From Saprospiraceae bacterium (lineage in GTDB: Bacteria > Bacteroidota > Bacteroidia > Chitinophagales > Saprospiraceae), in the NCBI GenBank assembly GCA_020629715.1, contig JAHDCU010000004.1:372001-436000 (forward strand): a DNA stretch of 64,000 bases, read 5' to 3'. This document shows, piece by piece, positions 17,659-26,608 of this stretch. Numbering within the stretch: the first letter of the stretch is position 1; the number at the start of each line of letters is the position of its first letter. A program made the position numbers and the translations under genes. A model generated the notes under the pieces. The model saw nothing but the letters and a program-made list of their open reading frames with translations, was not told the DNA's origin and made no database searches.

Positions 17659-18398
17659 TGGATAATCATATACACATACTAAATGGCGATGCATTAGCCG
17701 AGCGATTTCCTGAAGAAATAAAGGGTCAGCGTATCGTCATTCGAGAATGCATGGCTATTTGTTCTGCTTATGAAGGATCAATTGAAGATATTTTCAAGCA
17801 CAGAGCAGAGTTTTTACAATCAAGATATCCAGAGATTGTAGAAGACTATTATTCAAAAGTCATACTACCTGAGTTTGATAAGCTCAAAAGACTCGATACT
17901 TCATATAAAATCCACCTTTGGTTTGAAAATGATCTTTTCTGTCAGGCTAATCTATGGTTTACCATTACATATTTGGATTATCTGGGTTTGAGCAAAAATC
18001 TATATTTAGTCGAACCAACATCTCAACATCCATACAGTTTCGCTTATCATAGCAGAGAAGCATTGCATACGATATTTAAAGAGCGAAAATACATCACCAA
18101 TACAGCTGATTATATCCTTATTTGGGAAGCTTTCATTAATAAAAACAGAACAGTATTAAAAAAAATCAATGAGCAAACTTCTCATCTAGCTATTCTCAAA
18201 AATGCACTGGATATGGCAATATCCATCATCCCAAATGAAAAAGATCAAAGCGCCTTTGATCTTAAATGTAAGAAGATTTACAACAGTCTAAGCCTCATTA
18301 ACTTTAAAGAATTTTATGCTATATTCCAAAGTAAATATCCTGAATATGGATTTGGCGATCTTGAGATGTATGTAAGATTTGAAAGGTTGAAAAGCTAA
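17658..18398 (+). CDS. DUF1835 domain protein
   Basis: A 246-residue protein with an N-terminal DUF1835 domain (LNGDALAERFPE, near 9-20, and IHLWFENDLFCQANLW near 85-100). Its function is unknown; the fold is related to nucleotide-binding Rossmann-like proteins in some members. The start ATG overlaps the Lrp gene stop (TAATG), so it is translated from the same message. It converges on the paaY-like gene and overlaps its end by 4 bp (18395-18398). Confidence 0.88.
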   Translation: MDNHIHILNGDALAERFPEEIKGQRIVIRECMAICSAYEGSIEDIFKHRAEFLQSRYPEIVEDYYSKVILPEFDKLKRLDTSYKIHLWFENDLFCQANLWFTITYLDYLGLSKNLYLVEPTSQHPYSFAYHSREALHTIFKERKYITNTADYILIWEAFINKNRTVLKKINEQTSHLAILKNALDMAISIIPNEKDQSAFDLKCKKIYNSLSLINFKEFYAIFQSKYPEYGFGDLEMYVRFERLKS

Positions 18399-18985
18399 TC
18401 CTCACTTCGCCATAGCTCATAAAACTGCTCCTGCTCTGGTCGATCCTTTGGTACTTCCCTCAAGGGTTCTACCTCTTTCATACTTGCATGAAGATCCTTA
18501 GGTAATCCTTGATAAATAGCTGTGCCTTTCGTTTTCCATGCGATCATTTCATCACTTACTTGTTTGATAATTTTAGCAGGGTTTCCAACTATAAGTGAAC
18601 GTTCTGGCACTACTGTTTTAGCTTTGATGAATGAAAGAGCACCCACTATGGATTCCTTTCCAAGCTGTACTTCGTCCATGACTACTGCATTCATCCCAAC
18701 AAGGCAGTTTGCTCCTATCTGAGCCCCATGAATGATGGCTCCATGACCAATATGAGCTCCTTTCTCTAGAGTCACAGTTATACCAGGAAACATATGCACA
18801 GTACAACTCTCCTGTACATTACATCCATCTTCTATTATGATTCCACCCCAATCTCCACGGATAGTGGCATGCGGACCTATATAGACATCTTTCCCAATAA
18901 TTACATTTCCAATTACCGTTGCCTGAGGATGCACAAAACTGCTTTCATCAATGACTGGGATGAAGTCTTTGTATTGGAAGATCAT
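18395..18985 (-). CDS. paaY: PaaY-like hexapeptide-repeat thioesterase
   Basis: A left-handed beta-helix protein of 196 residues when started at the ATG at 18985; the frame is open a further 15 codons but the methionine here precedes the family sequence. Hexapeptide repeats run from about 20 to 130, with the gamma-carbonic-anhydrase-type metal ligands visible as HMFPG and HIGHGAIIHGAQIG. The C-terminal helix (GNPAKIIKQVSDEM) is typical of PaaY, a thioesterase that removes inhibitory CoA thioesters formed during phenylacetate breakdown. It is the last gene of the paa cluster. A gamma-type carbonic anhydrase cannot be excluded. Confidence 0.8.
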   Translation of the reverse strand: MIFQYKDFIPVIDESSFVHPQATVIGNVIIGKDVYIGPHATIRGDWGGIIIEDGCNVQESCTVHMFPGITVTLEKGAHIGHGAIIHGAQIGANCLVGMNAVVMDEVQLGKESIVGALSFIKAKTVVPERSLIVGNPAKIIKQVSDEMIAWKTKGTAIYQGLPKDLHASMKEVEPLREVPKDRPEQEQFYELWRSED

Positions 18986-19081
18986 TTGCTGTCTTAAATT
19001 TATAGGGTTTAAAAGTTGATAAGGGCTCAAGGTTTGGTAGTGTCAGGGCATCAAGGTGTCGCGGGTTACTGGTTACGAGAA

Positions 19082-19834
19082 TTAGCTATATTTTGCTAGA
19101 ACACTTTTTGTAAACTCAGAGAGAACTAGTCTACCACTTTCTGCAGCTCGCTCTTCCAATAAATCATCCCAATGATCCGTACCTTCCCAAAATACTAGTT
19201 TAAGTTTCCGCTGTGCTTCTGGATTCGTTTTTAAAAGGTAATCAGCCATTCTCATAACCGCAGCATCTAGCTTTTCAGCATCTTCATGAACCTCTGTATA
19301 GAGACCTTTCTGCATCGCCCATTCGGCAGAATAAAAGGTATCTGCATCTAAGGCTAATTGACTGAAAGCCGAAACTCCAATCTTTCTTGTAACAGCTGGA
19401 CCGATGACAAAAGGACCAATTCCGATATTAAGCTCTGATAGTTTGATAGCCGAATACTTCGATGCTATCGTACAATCAAATGCGCTAGCCAGTCCGACAC
19501 CGCCACCGACAGCTTTGCCTTGCACTCTTCCGATTATGATTTTTCTACACTTTCGGCAAGCATTGATCACAGATGCAAAGCCCATAAAGAAGGATTTACC
19601 TGTCACTTCATCATTAATAGAGATCAGTTCATCAAAGCTGGCACCCGCACAAAAGGTGCGGTCTCCCCCACTTTTGATTATAATCACTTGCGTTTCATCA
19701 TCCTGATCAGCTGCTTCAATAGCTTCCTTTAACTCCTTGAGTATATTACTTGGCAATGAGTTATGCTTTGGGGTAAAGAAGGTGATTTCTCGAAGGCCCT
19801 CTTTTATGATTTTTGAGTTTACGTATGCTTGCAT
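19082..19834 (-). CDS. paaG: Enoyl-CoA hydratase/isomerase of the paa cluster
   Basis: A 250-residue crotonase-fold enzyme. The oxyanion-hole segments are FCAGASFDEL and GKAVGGGVGLASAFDCTIAS. Within phenylacetate clusters such an enzyme acts as PaaG (epoxide-to-oxepin isomerase) or PaaF (enoyl-CoA hydratase); the position after paaZ does not decide between them. The symbol is therefore provisional. It ends before paaY with a 96-bp gap filled with degenerate repeats. Confidence 0.75.
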   Translation of the reverse strand: MQAYVNSKIIKEGLREITFFTPKHNSLPSNILKELKEAIEAADQDDETQVIIIKSGGDRTFCAGASFDELISINDEVTGKSFFMGFASVINACRKCRKIIIGRVQGKAVGGGVGLASAFDCTIASKYSAIKLSELNIGIGPFVIGPAVTRKIGVSAFSQLALDADTFYSAEWAMQKGLYTEVHEDAEKLDAAVMRMADYLLKTNPEAQRKLKLVFWEGTDHWDDLLEERAAESGRLVLSEFTKSVLAKYS

Positions 19835-19840
19835 GTTATT

Positions 19841-22336
19841 TTAATCTAGTAGTCCAAATTGCTTAAAATGATGCGTCAAATGCTTTCGATTGAGTAATTC
19901 ATAATGATATCGATCTAGCATACCGAATACCGTATTTGGAATTTTGACACCTGGATTATCTTTAAAAAATTGCTCGTACTCATCGAATGCTTTGAAGTAG
20001 GCAGCTTTAGCTTGCTCAAAGTTATCGAACCTTAGATCCTCCAACTCTCCTATTTTCAAAGCAGGATGATCAAATTCTCGTGGCATCTCATAGTAATTCC
20101 ACAGCGAGTCTTCAAACTTTTCTAACTTCTCTTCTGGAGTTGTGATTTCTGTTTTGATATTACCCATTGCCATTTGCATGAAAAACTCTAAATGCTCCAT
20201 CAAGTGCTGAGGAGTCATTCTTCCCCACTTTGGTTTCATATCAGGAGTCAACTGATTTACATAATGATGAATCGTTTTTCTATCAGCCTCAATAAACGGA
20301 CTTTTCTTTTGCACTAAAGTCAATATCGTCGCAAATGCAGCCAACTCATTCTCTTGATCAAATACTTCTACATACCATGTCACCACTCCTGATGGGTGCT
20401 CTTTACCTCGGCTATCACGTTCTCTCTTCTCTTTACAAGTAAGCCTTACTTGGATCGTATCATTATGATAAATAGGTCTTATAAATCGGCATTCATCGAG
20501 TCCATAATTTGCTCCAACAGGGCCTTTTGCAGGACTTACAAAAAGACCAGCTGCTGCCGCTAAAATGAAATATCCATGGGCAGCTCGCTTCTCGAATATA
20601 GATCCATCTAATGAAGTAACATCCGTATGTGCATAGAAGACATCCCAGCTCAGATTTGCAAAATTTTGAATATCACTATCTGTGATTGTTCTCTTATGCG
20701 TCAATATTGACATCCCTGGTTTGATATCTTCATAATGATATCGGAAAGGATGTGCTGGTGTCTCTACCACATCGCTCCCTGCTTGATAGATGCCTGTCAC
20801 TGCGGTCATTGTCGTTGGGCTACCTTGCACTGCACAGCGTTGCATATAATGCTTGATACCTCTCATACCTCCCATTTCTTCACCACCACCTGCTCGACCT
20901 GGACCACCATGAACTAATGTTGGTAATGGCGAACCGTGACCCGTGCTATACTTCGCCATTTCACGATTGATCACCATAATACGACCGTGATGACTGGCGG
21001 CATTAACCACAAATTCGCGGGCAAGGTTGTTATCATTGGTTGCAATCGATGCTACTAAGGAGCCTTTACCCATTTGTGCTAGTTCTACAGCTTGATCAAT
21101 GGTTTCATAAGGCATAATGGTACTTACTGGTCCAAAGGCTTCTATCTCATGAACTCCTATATTTTGGTATGGATTATCTTCTCTAAGCAAGATAGGGCTC
21201 AAGAAAGCTCCTTTATCGGCATCAGCGTCTACGACGTCAAGCTTATCTAGTGAACCGTAGATGATTTCAGCAGTTTTAGCGAGTTCTTTAACACGATCAC
21301 GTACTTCCTTCACTTGATCTTTACTTGCTAAAGCTCCCATACGTACTCCCTTAGTTTCAGGATTACCGATGGTCACTTTTGACAATGCACTTCCTAAGGC
21401 AATTTGGACATCTTCTACTAAGGATTCTGGAACGATGATTCGACGGATTGCAGTACATTTCTGACCACACTTGACCGTCATTTCGTTTCGTACCTCTTTT
21501 ATAAAAAGATCGAACTCTTGTGTTCCTGGTTTTGCATCTAAGCCTAAAACTGAACAGTTGAGGCTATCCGCTTCCATGTTGAAGGGAACAGATTCTGCTA
21601 TGATTCTTGGGTTGGATTTTAAGAATCTTCCTGTATCAGCAGATCCAGTAAATGTAACTACATCTTGAGACTCTGCCCCATCCAAAATAGTACGTGCTGA
21701 TCCACAAATCAGTTGTAGTGCTCCTTCTGGAAGTATACCTGAAGCAATCACATCTCTTACCACAGCCTCCGTAAGATAAGAAGTCGCTGTTGCAGGTTTT
21801 ACCACAGCTGCTACACCTGCCATCCAGTTGACTGCGCATTTCTCAAACATACCCCAAATTGGGAAGTTGTATGCATTGATATGCACCGCAACACCTCGTT
21901 TGGGTACTAAAATATGATGTCCCATAAACTTTCCTCCTCTCGAAAGATCGATTGGATCACCATCTACCGCATAAGTCTGATCTGGGAAGTTTTTACGTAG
22001 AGAGGCATTGGCAAAAAGATTACCAAATCCTCCTTCTATATCTACCCATGAGTCACGTCTGGTGGCTCCAGTTTGATAACTTATTTTATAGTATTTCTCT
22101 TTCAGTTTAGTCAGGTAAAGCGCCAATTTCTTAAGCATCTTACCTCTTTGCTGAAAGGTCATCTTTCGCAACGCAGGACTTCCTACAGATCTTCCATATT
22201 GAAGCACTTCGGCAAAATCGATTCCCTTAGTAGTGGCTACGCCTATTTGATCACCCGTTACCGCACTGAATAATGGAGCACCGTCTCCTTGACCATCTAC
22301 CCATTGTCCTTGTATATAATTGCCTAGTTTGTTCAT
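19841..22336 (-). CDS. paaZ: PaaZ bifunctional ring-opening enzyme with extra C-terminal domain
   Basis: PaaZ hydrolyses oxepin-CoA and oxidises the resulting semialdehyde. The aldehyde dehydrogenase half (1-510) has catalytic Cys294 in GQKC and general base Glu255 in PFNMEADSLN. The MaoC-type hydratase half (520-680) has Asp565 and His570 in SWDVFYAHTD. E. coli PaaZ is about 680 residues long, but this protein has 831: residues about 681-831 add a domain with a histidine- and acid-rich layout (TPQHLMEHLEFFMQMAMG ... LTHHFKQFG) reminiscent of the DinB/DUF1569 fold. The 6-bp spacing to the paaG-like gene suggests one operon. Confidence 0.95.
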   Translation of the reverse strand: MNKLGNYIQGQWVDGQGDGAPLFSAVTGDQIGVATTKGIDFAEVLQYGRSVGSPALRKMTFQQRGKMLKKLALYLTKLKEKYYKISYQTGATRRDSWVDIEGGFGNLFANASLRKNFPDQTYAVDGDPIDLSRGGKFMGHHILVPKRGVAVHINAYNFPIWGMFEKCAVNWMAGVAAVVKPATATSYLTEAVVRDVIASGILPEGALQLICGSARTILDGAESQDVVTFTGSADTGRFLKSNPRIIAESVPFNMEADSLNCSVLGLDAKPGTQEFDLFIKEVRNEMTVKCGQKCTAIRRIIVPESLVEDVQIALGSALSKVTIGNPETKGVRMGALASKDQVKEVRDRVKELAKTAEIIYGSLDKLDVVDADADKGAFLSPILLREDNPYQNIGVHEIEAFGPVSTIMPYETIDQAVELAQMGKGSLVASIATNDNNLAREFVVNAASHHGRIMVINREMAKYSTGHGSPLPTLVHGGPGRAGGGEEMGGMRGIKHYMQRCAVQGSPTTMTAVTGIYQAGSDVVETPAHPFRYHYEDIKPGMSILTHKRTITDSDIQNFANLSWDVFYAHTDVTSLDGSIFEKRAAHGYFILAAAAGLFVSPAKGPVGANYGLDECRFIRPIYHNDTIQVRLTCKEKRERDSRGKEHPSGVVTWYVEVFDQENELAAFATILTLVQKKSPFIEADRKTIHHYVNQLTPDMKPKWGRMTPQHLMEHLEFFMQMAMGNIKTEITTPEEKLEKFEDSLWNYYEMPREFDHPALKIGELEDLRFDNFEQAKAAYFKAFDEYEQFFKDNPGVKIPNTVFGMLDRYHYELLNRKHLTHHFKQFGLLD

Positions 22337-22390
22337 CCTTTTAGTTGTCAGTTGTTTGTGGAATCGTTCTCAGTCTCGGTCAGAAATTTA

Positions 22391-23545
22391 TTACTCAAAA
22401 AATTGCTCATCTCGCATTGCCATAGTTCGTAGCATTGGAGAGCATCTGTATCGATCTTCATGGTACACATGATAAAGTGTATCGATATTATTCACAACTT
22501 CGGCAAGACCGATTTCATCAGCCCATTTCAATAATCCTTTAGGATAATTTACGCCTTTAGTCATCGCAAGATCTACATCTTCTTTACTTGCGATATTTTG
22601 ATGTACAGTGTCAGCCGCCTCATTGATCAGCATCATAATGATACGGTCTCCTATATAGTTAAGTAAGGCTTCATCGTGCTCCATGTCTTGCTCTTCCCGT
22701 GGATAAGTATAGTATCCTCTTCCACTTTTTCTACCTAAAAACCCTGCCTCAGAAAGACGCTTTTGTGTAAATGCAGGCTTATATCTCGGATCATAGTAAA
22801 ATGCTTCGAATACAGATTCTGTCACCGCATAATTTACATCATTACCTATAAAATCCATTAAAGTGAACGGTCCCATTCGGAAACCTTTCGAAACCATTGC
22901 TGCATCAATCGTTTCAAAATCTGCAATACCCTCCTCATAGATCCTAAGTGCCTCTCCGTAAAATGGTCTTGCCACTTTATTCACAATAAAACCTGGTGTA
23001 TCCTTTACGTCTACCACTAATTTTCCCCAGGATTCAATTTCCCTCAGTATTTTTTCATGAACGTCTTCACCGGTCTGAATTGCAGGAATAACCTCAACCA
23101 ATTTCATTAAGGGAGCTGGGTTAAAAAAGTGAATACCTATGAAACGCTCTGGCTTATCAAGACATGCCGCTAGAGAAGCAATAGAGAGAGAAGATGTATT
23201 ACTTGCCACTACACAATCCGCCGAAAGTAGAGGCTCAAGTTCTTGAAAAACTTGTTTTTTAATCTTTTTATCCTCTATAATCGCTTCGATAACTAGATTG
23301 CATTCAGACAGCTCCTTCAATGATTGACAGTGGGTAATGTTGGATTGTATCCTGTCCATTTCTGGTTTATCAATCCTCCCTTTTTCAATGAGGCGATTGA
23401 GTATTTTTTCTAACTTTTGCTGACTTTTAAGTAGAGCATCTAGATTTTTATCGAAGACATAAACCTTTTTTCCAGCAGTTGCCGCGACTTGTGCAATGCC
23501 GCTTCCCATAGTTCCCGATCCTATTACTCCTACAGTATTTATCAT
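22391..23545 (-). CDS. paaH: 3-hydroxyacyl-CoA dehydrogenase PaaH
   Basis: A 384-residue NAD-dependent dehydrogenase that oxidises 3-hydroxyadipyl-CoA in the lower phenylacetate pathway. NAD motif VGVIGSGTMGSGIAQ at the start, 3HCDH_N, and two C-terminal 3HCDH domains (PFTLMDFIGNDVNYAV and GVNYPKGLLKWADEIG). I start at the ATG at 23545 because it overlaps the paaD stop as ATGA; an ATG at 23554 would give three more residues. Confident in the enzyme class, and the operon position supports PaaH. Confidence 0.9.
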   Translation of the reverse strand: MINTVGVIGSGTMGSGIAQVAATAGKKVYVFDKNLDALLKSQQKLEKILNRLIEKGRIDKPEMDRIQSNITHCQSLKELSECNLVIEAIIEDKKIKKQVFQELEPLLSADCVVASNTSSLSIASLAACLDKPERFIGIHFFNPAPLMKLVEVIPAIQTGEDVHEKILREIESWGKLVVDVKDTPGFIVNKVARPFYGEALRIYEEGIADFETIDAAMVSKGFRMGPFTLMDFIGNDVNYAVTESVFEAFYYDPRYKPAFTQKRLSEAGFLGRKSGRGYYTYPREEQDMEHDEALLNYIGDRIIMMLINEAADTVHQNIASKEDVDLAMTKGVNYPKGLLKWADEIGLAEVVNNIDTLYHVYHEDRYRCSPMLRTMAMRDEQFFE

Positions 23546-24048
23546 TTGAGGCATTTAAAGTAATCAAAAGGTTCTAAACAATCCAGACACTTAAATAAGG
23601 CTTTACAAGCCGTAGATCCAAATTGACTAACCATTTCTGTATTCTTAGATTTACATTGGGGGCACTCAACAACTCGTTTTCCATCAATTAAAGCTGCTTT
23701 ATCCAAGGACTCTGATTCAGGTGGCGCAATTCCATATTCTTTTAATTGCTTTCTTCCATGCTCCGTGATCCAATCGGTTGTCCATGCAGGACTTAATATC
23801 AATTCAACTTTAGCCTTATATCCTTCGGCTCCAAGTGCAAGCATAATATCTGTTGCTATGGTATCCATAGCTGGGCAACCTGAATAAGTAGGCGTAATCT
23901 TAATCAGTAGCTCATTCTCTCCCACTCGCTCTACCGACCTCACGACTCCCATATCCATGATCGAAAGCACAGGGATCTCAGGATCACTTACTCCTCGAAG
24001 GATAGCATTGATCTTAGGATCTTCGATATGATTGATAGCTGCTACCAT
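23542..24048 (-). CDS. paaD: Phenylacetyl-CoA epoxidase maturation subunit PaaD
   Basis: A 168-residue PaaD protein. The N-terminal DUF59/MIP18 domain (LRGVSDPEIPVLSIMDMGVVR, TYSGCPAMDTIA) is followed by a C-terminal zinc-binding-like part with CPQC and CLDC pairs. PaaD is needed for the epoxidase, probably for iron-sulfur cluster or cofactor assembly. It overlaps paaC at its start by 7 bp and paaH at its end by 4 bp, so translation of the three is probably coupled. Confidence 0.93.
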   Translation of the reverse strand: MVAAINHIEDPKINAILRGVSDPEIPVLSIMDMGVVRSVERVGENELLIKITPTYSGCPAMDTIATDIMLALGAEGYKAKVELILSPAWTTDWITEHGRKQLKEYGIAPPESESLDKAALIDGKRVVECPQCKSKNTEMVSQFGSTACKALFKCLDCLEPFDYFKCLK

Positions 24049-24797
24049 TGCATATTAGGATAAGCTCGTTGCATATATTGAAATTCACTTAATAATCTAC
24101 CCATATGCTCGGAGTGAATTCCTTGTTTTCCTCTTACGACTCTATTTTTAAATTCTGGATACTTCAAATTTGATTCTTGGATCACTGCTTTAACTTGTGC
24201 CCAGAATTCAATTGAAAGTACATCGAGGTCCGGTGCTATTCCTTCGATCTTCACAGCATTCTCAACTTCTGATGCCGTCACCAGTTCATGCGCCATAGGC
24301 AGTAAATAGTCAAGTGCAACTTGCATTCGTTGATTGCTTTCTTCTGTACCTGCACCAAGTCGATTCATCCAACTCGTAGAAAAACGTAAATGATATTTTA
24401 CCTCTTTTAAACTCTTAGTTGCAATGGCTGCTATCTGATCATCCTTTGAATTTTGAAGTTCTTCTAACAATAATCGATGATATACATCAAACAAAAACTG
24501 TCTCACAATTACATGAGCGAAGTCCGTGTTCTCTTGTTCCAATATGGTACTTGAAAGATACTTTCTTTCGTGACGTAGATATGCTATCGAATCTTCCGTT
24601 GCATCTCCGCCTTCGATCTTCGCTGCATATTGGAAGTATGATCTTACCTGACCAAATAGATCAAGGCTTATATTCGTCAAAGCGATATCGGTTTCTAGAC
24701 TTGGTCCGTGACCACATAGTTCTGAAAGTCGATGACCAAGGATCATGGAGTGGTCTCCAAGGAGGAGGAGATATTGATGTAAATGGTTATGTTTCAT
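24042..24797 (-). CDS. paaC: Phenylacetyl-CoA epoxidase structural subunit PaaC
   Basis: A 251-residue ferritin-like protein, the structural partner of PaaA in the epoxidase that adds oxygen to the ring of phenylacetyl-CoA. Characteristic stretches are LGDHSMILGHRLSELCGHGP near 12-31 and ISLDLFGQVRSYFQYAA near 44-60. Iron ligands are not expected in PaaC. Overlaps paaD by 7 bp and follows paaB with a 50-bp gap of short direct repeats. Confidence 0.93.
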   Translation of the reverse strand: MKHNHLHQYLLLLGDHSMILGHRLSELCGHGPSLETDIALTNISLDLFGQVRSYFQYAAKIEGGDATEDSIAYLRHERKYLSSTILEQENTDFAHVIVRQFLFDVYHRLLLEELQNSKDDQIAAIATKSLKEVKYHLRFSTSWMNRLGAGTEESNQRMQVALDYLLPMAHELVTASEVENAVKIEGIAPDLDVLSIEFWAQVKAVIQESNLKYPEFKNRVVRGKQGIHSEHMGRLLSEFQYMQRAYPNMQW

Positions 24798-24847
24798 GGT
24801 GTCAAGGTTTCATGGTGTCAGGGTATCGAGAAATCAGGGTTTCGAGG

Positions 24848-25132
24848 TTACATGTGATCAACTTCGTCGGGTAGATTATAGAATGTCGGATGTCGATATA
24901 CTTTATCTGCAGCTGGCTCAAATAACTCTCCTTGATTTTCTGGATTGGATGCTGTGATTTGAGACGATTCCACAACCCAAATACTTACCCCTTCCTGTCT
25001 TCGGGTATATACATCACGTGCATTTTCTAGTGCCATCTGATCATCTGCTGCATGTAGACTTCCGACGTGACGGTGCTCTAGACCATTTTTGGATCTTATG
25101 AAGACTTCGTAAAGGGGCCATTCTTTATTCAT
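24848..25132 (-). CDS. paaB: Phenylacetyl-CoA epoxidase subunit PaaB
   Basis: A 94-residue protein, normal for PaaB. The start MNKEWPLYEVFIRSKNGLEH and the segment VGSLHAADDQMALENARDVYTRR (near 23-45) are diagnostic. PaaB bridges the PaaA-PaaC complex. Unlike in most paa operons, it is not next to paaA: a four-helix-bundle gene lies between them. Confidence 0.93.
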   Translation of the reverse strand: MNKEWPLYEVFIRSKNGLEHRHVGSLHAADDQMALENARDVYTRRQEGVSIWVVESSQITASNPENQGELFEPAADKVYRHPTFYNLPDEVDHM

Positions 25133-25224
25133 GATAACTTTTTTAGATTATTCGACATCTACGTTTTAGTCAAGTTTAATTTAAAGGGACTCAAGGTGTC
25201 AGGGGTCTCGAGGTTTCGTGGGTT

Positions 25225-25593
25225 TCAGGATTTTAGAAATTTTGATCTTGCTTGGATAAGTTTATAGATCATTACGGAAATGATTTCAGCATCTTTGATT
25301 CTCTCTTCGATTTGATCTTTATTATCCTCACTTATTTCTTTCAAAATGATTAGCTGAGTTATTAATTCTGCACAAGAGCCTTTCGCAATGTATAAGTGCC
25401 TAAGACCTTGCTTTATGGTATCTAGTTCATCACCTTCCGCAATATTCGATGGGATTGAAACTGCCGAGCTAGTAATCTGATCTCTAAGTCGATAGTCATA
25501 TTTCAATTTCAGCTCATTATCAACAAGAGCATATATCGAGATCGCTAAGTCCTTTGACTTTTGCCATACCTTAAGTTCTCTAAAGTTGCCCAT
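25225..25593 (-). CDS. Four-helix-bundle protein (S23/intervening-sequence type) inside the paa operon
   Basis: A 122-residue four-helix-bundle protein of the S23-like family, first known from proteins encoded in 23S rRNA intervening sequences. The signature is FRELKVWQKSKDLAISIY at 4-21, then LRDQITSSAVSIPSNIAEG (36-54) and IAKGSCAELITQLII (69-83). Function is unknown; the related Avd protein binds nucleic acid in diversity-generating retroelements. It sits between paaB and paaA on the same strand, where it is not part of the pathway, and the 92-bp downstream gap carries degenerate short repeats. It looks like a later insertion. Confidence 0.88.
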   Translation of the reverse strand: MGNFRELKVWQKSKDLAISIYALVDNELKLKYDYRLRDQITSSAVSIPSNIAEGDELDTIKQGLRHLYIAKGSCAELITQLIILKEISEDNKDQIEERIKDAEIISVMIYKLIQARSKFLKS

Positions 25594-25616
25594 GTTAGTA
25601 ATTGATAGTTTTCAAA

Positions 25617-26591
25617 TTATACCGCTGCCGAAACACCTTGATTCCTTGAAGCCTCATCACCTTGAGACCGTGATCTTCGATCACTATAAGCGATAGCAGC
25701 CTCTCTCACCCAAGCACCTTCATCCCAAGCCTTCACTCTTGCACCTAATCGCTCTTTATTACACGGACCATTACCTTTTACTACTTGCCAAAATTCGTCC
25801 CAGTCAATTTCACCAAAATCATAATGACCTCGTTCTTCATTCCACTTCAAATCAGGATCAGGGATGGTAAGTCCTAAAATCTCAGCTTGTGGAACCGTAA
25901 TATCTACGAATTCTTGACGGAGTTCATCATTGGTCTTGCGCTTGATTTTCCACTTTACGGATTGCTCTGTATTGGGACTTTCTTCATCTCTAGGACCAAA
26001 CATCATCAATGATGGCCACCAAAATCGATTGAGTGCATCTTGTGCCATTTCCTTTTGCTCAGGCGTACCTTTTGATAAACCAAGCATGATTTCATATCCT
26101 TGGCGTTGATGAAAACTTTCTTCTTTACAAATCCGCACCATAGCTCTTGCGTATGGACCATATGAGGTACGAGTCAGCATAACTTGATTGATGATCGCGG
26201 CTCCATCTACGAGCCATCCAATGGCTCCGATATCTGCCCAAGTCAAAGTCGGATAATTGAATATACTTGAGTACTTCGCCTTACCTGTATGGAGCTGATC
26301 GAATAACTCATCTCTACTGATCCCTAAAGTCTCAGCAGCACTGTAGAGGTATAATCCATGACCTGCTTCATCCTGTACTTTCGCTAATAGGCCAACTTTT
26401 CTGCGCAGTGAAGGAGCACGGGTAATCCAATTGCCTTCAGGAAGCATCCCTACAATCTCAGAATGTGCATGCTGAGAAATTTGTCGGATATGGGTTTTAC
26501 GATATTTTTCAGGCATCCAATCCTTGGCCTCTATACGCTCACCTGCATCGATGCGATCCTGAAATTGTTGTTCTAGTGATTTTATAGTCAT
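25617..26591 (-). CDS. paaA: Phenylacetyl-CoA epoxidase catalytic subunit PaaA
   Basis: A 324-residue catalytic subunit with a non-haem di-iron centre in a ferritin-like fold. Expected ligand regions are visible: [19 protein letters not shown] (Glu and His) and [16 protein letters not shown] (Glu and His). The substrate-binding segment and C-terminal GPCNKERL stretch are typical. Residue count matches the family (about 310-330). Confidence 0.95.
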   Translation of the reverse strand: MTIKSLEQQFQDRIDAGERIEAKDWMPEKYRKTHIRQISQHAHSEIVGMLPEGNWITRAPSLRRKVGLLAKVQDEAGHGLYLYSAAETLGISRDELFDQLHTGKAKYSSIFNYPTLTWADIGAIGWLVDGAAIINQVMLTRTSYGPYARAMVRICKEESFHQRQGYEIMLGLSKGTPEQKEMAQDALNRFWWPSLMMFGPRDEESPNTEQSVKWKIKRKTNDELRQEFVDITVPQAEILGLTIPDPDLKWNEERGHYDFGEIDWDEFWQVVKGNGPCNKERLGARVKAWDEGAWVREAAIAYSDRRSRSQGDEASRNQGVSAAV

Positions 26592-26608
26592 ATCTCTAGT
26601 TTTAATTT

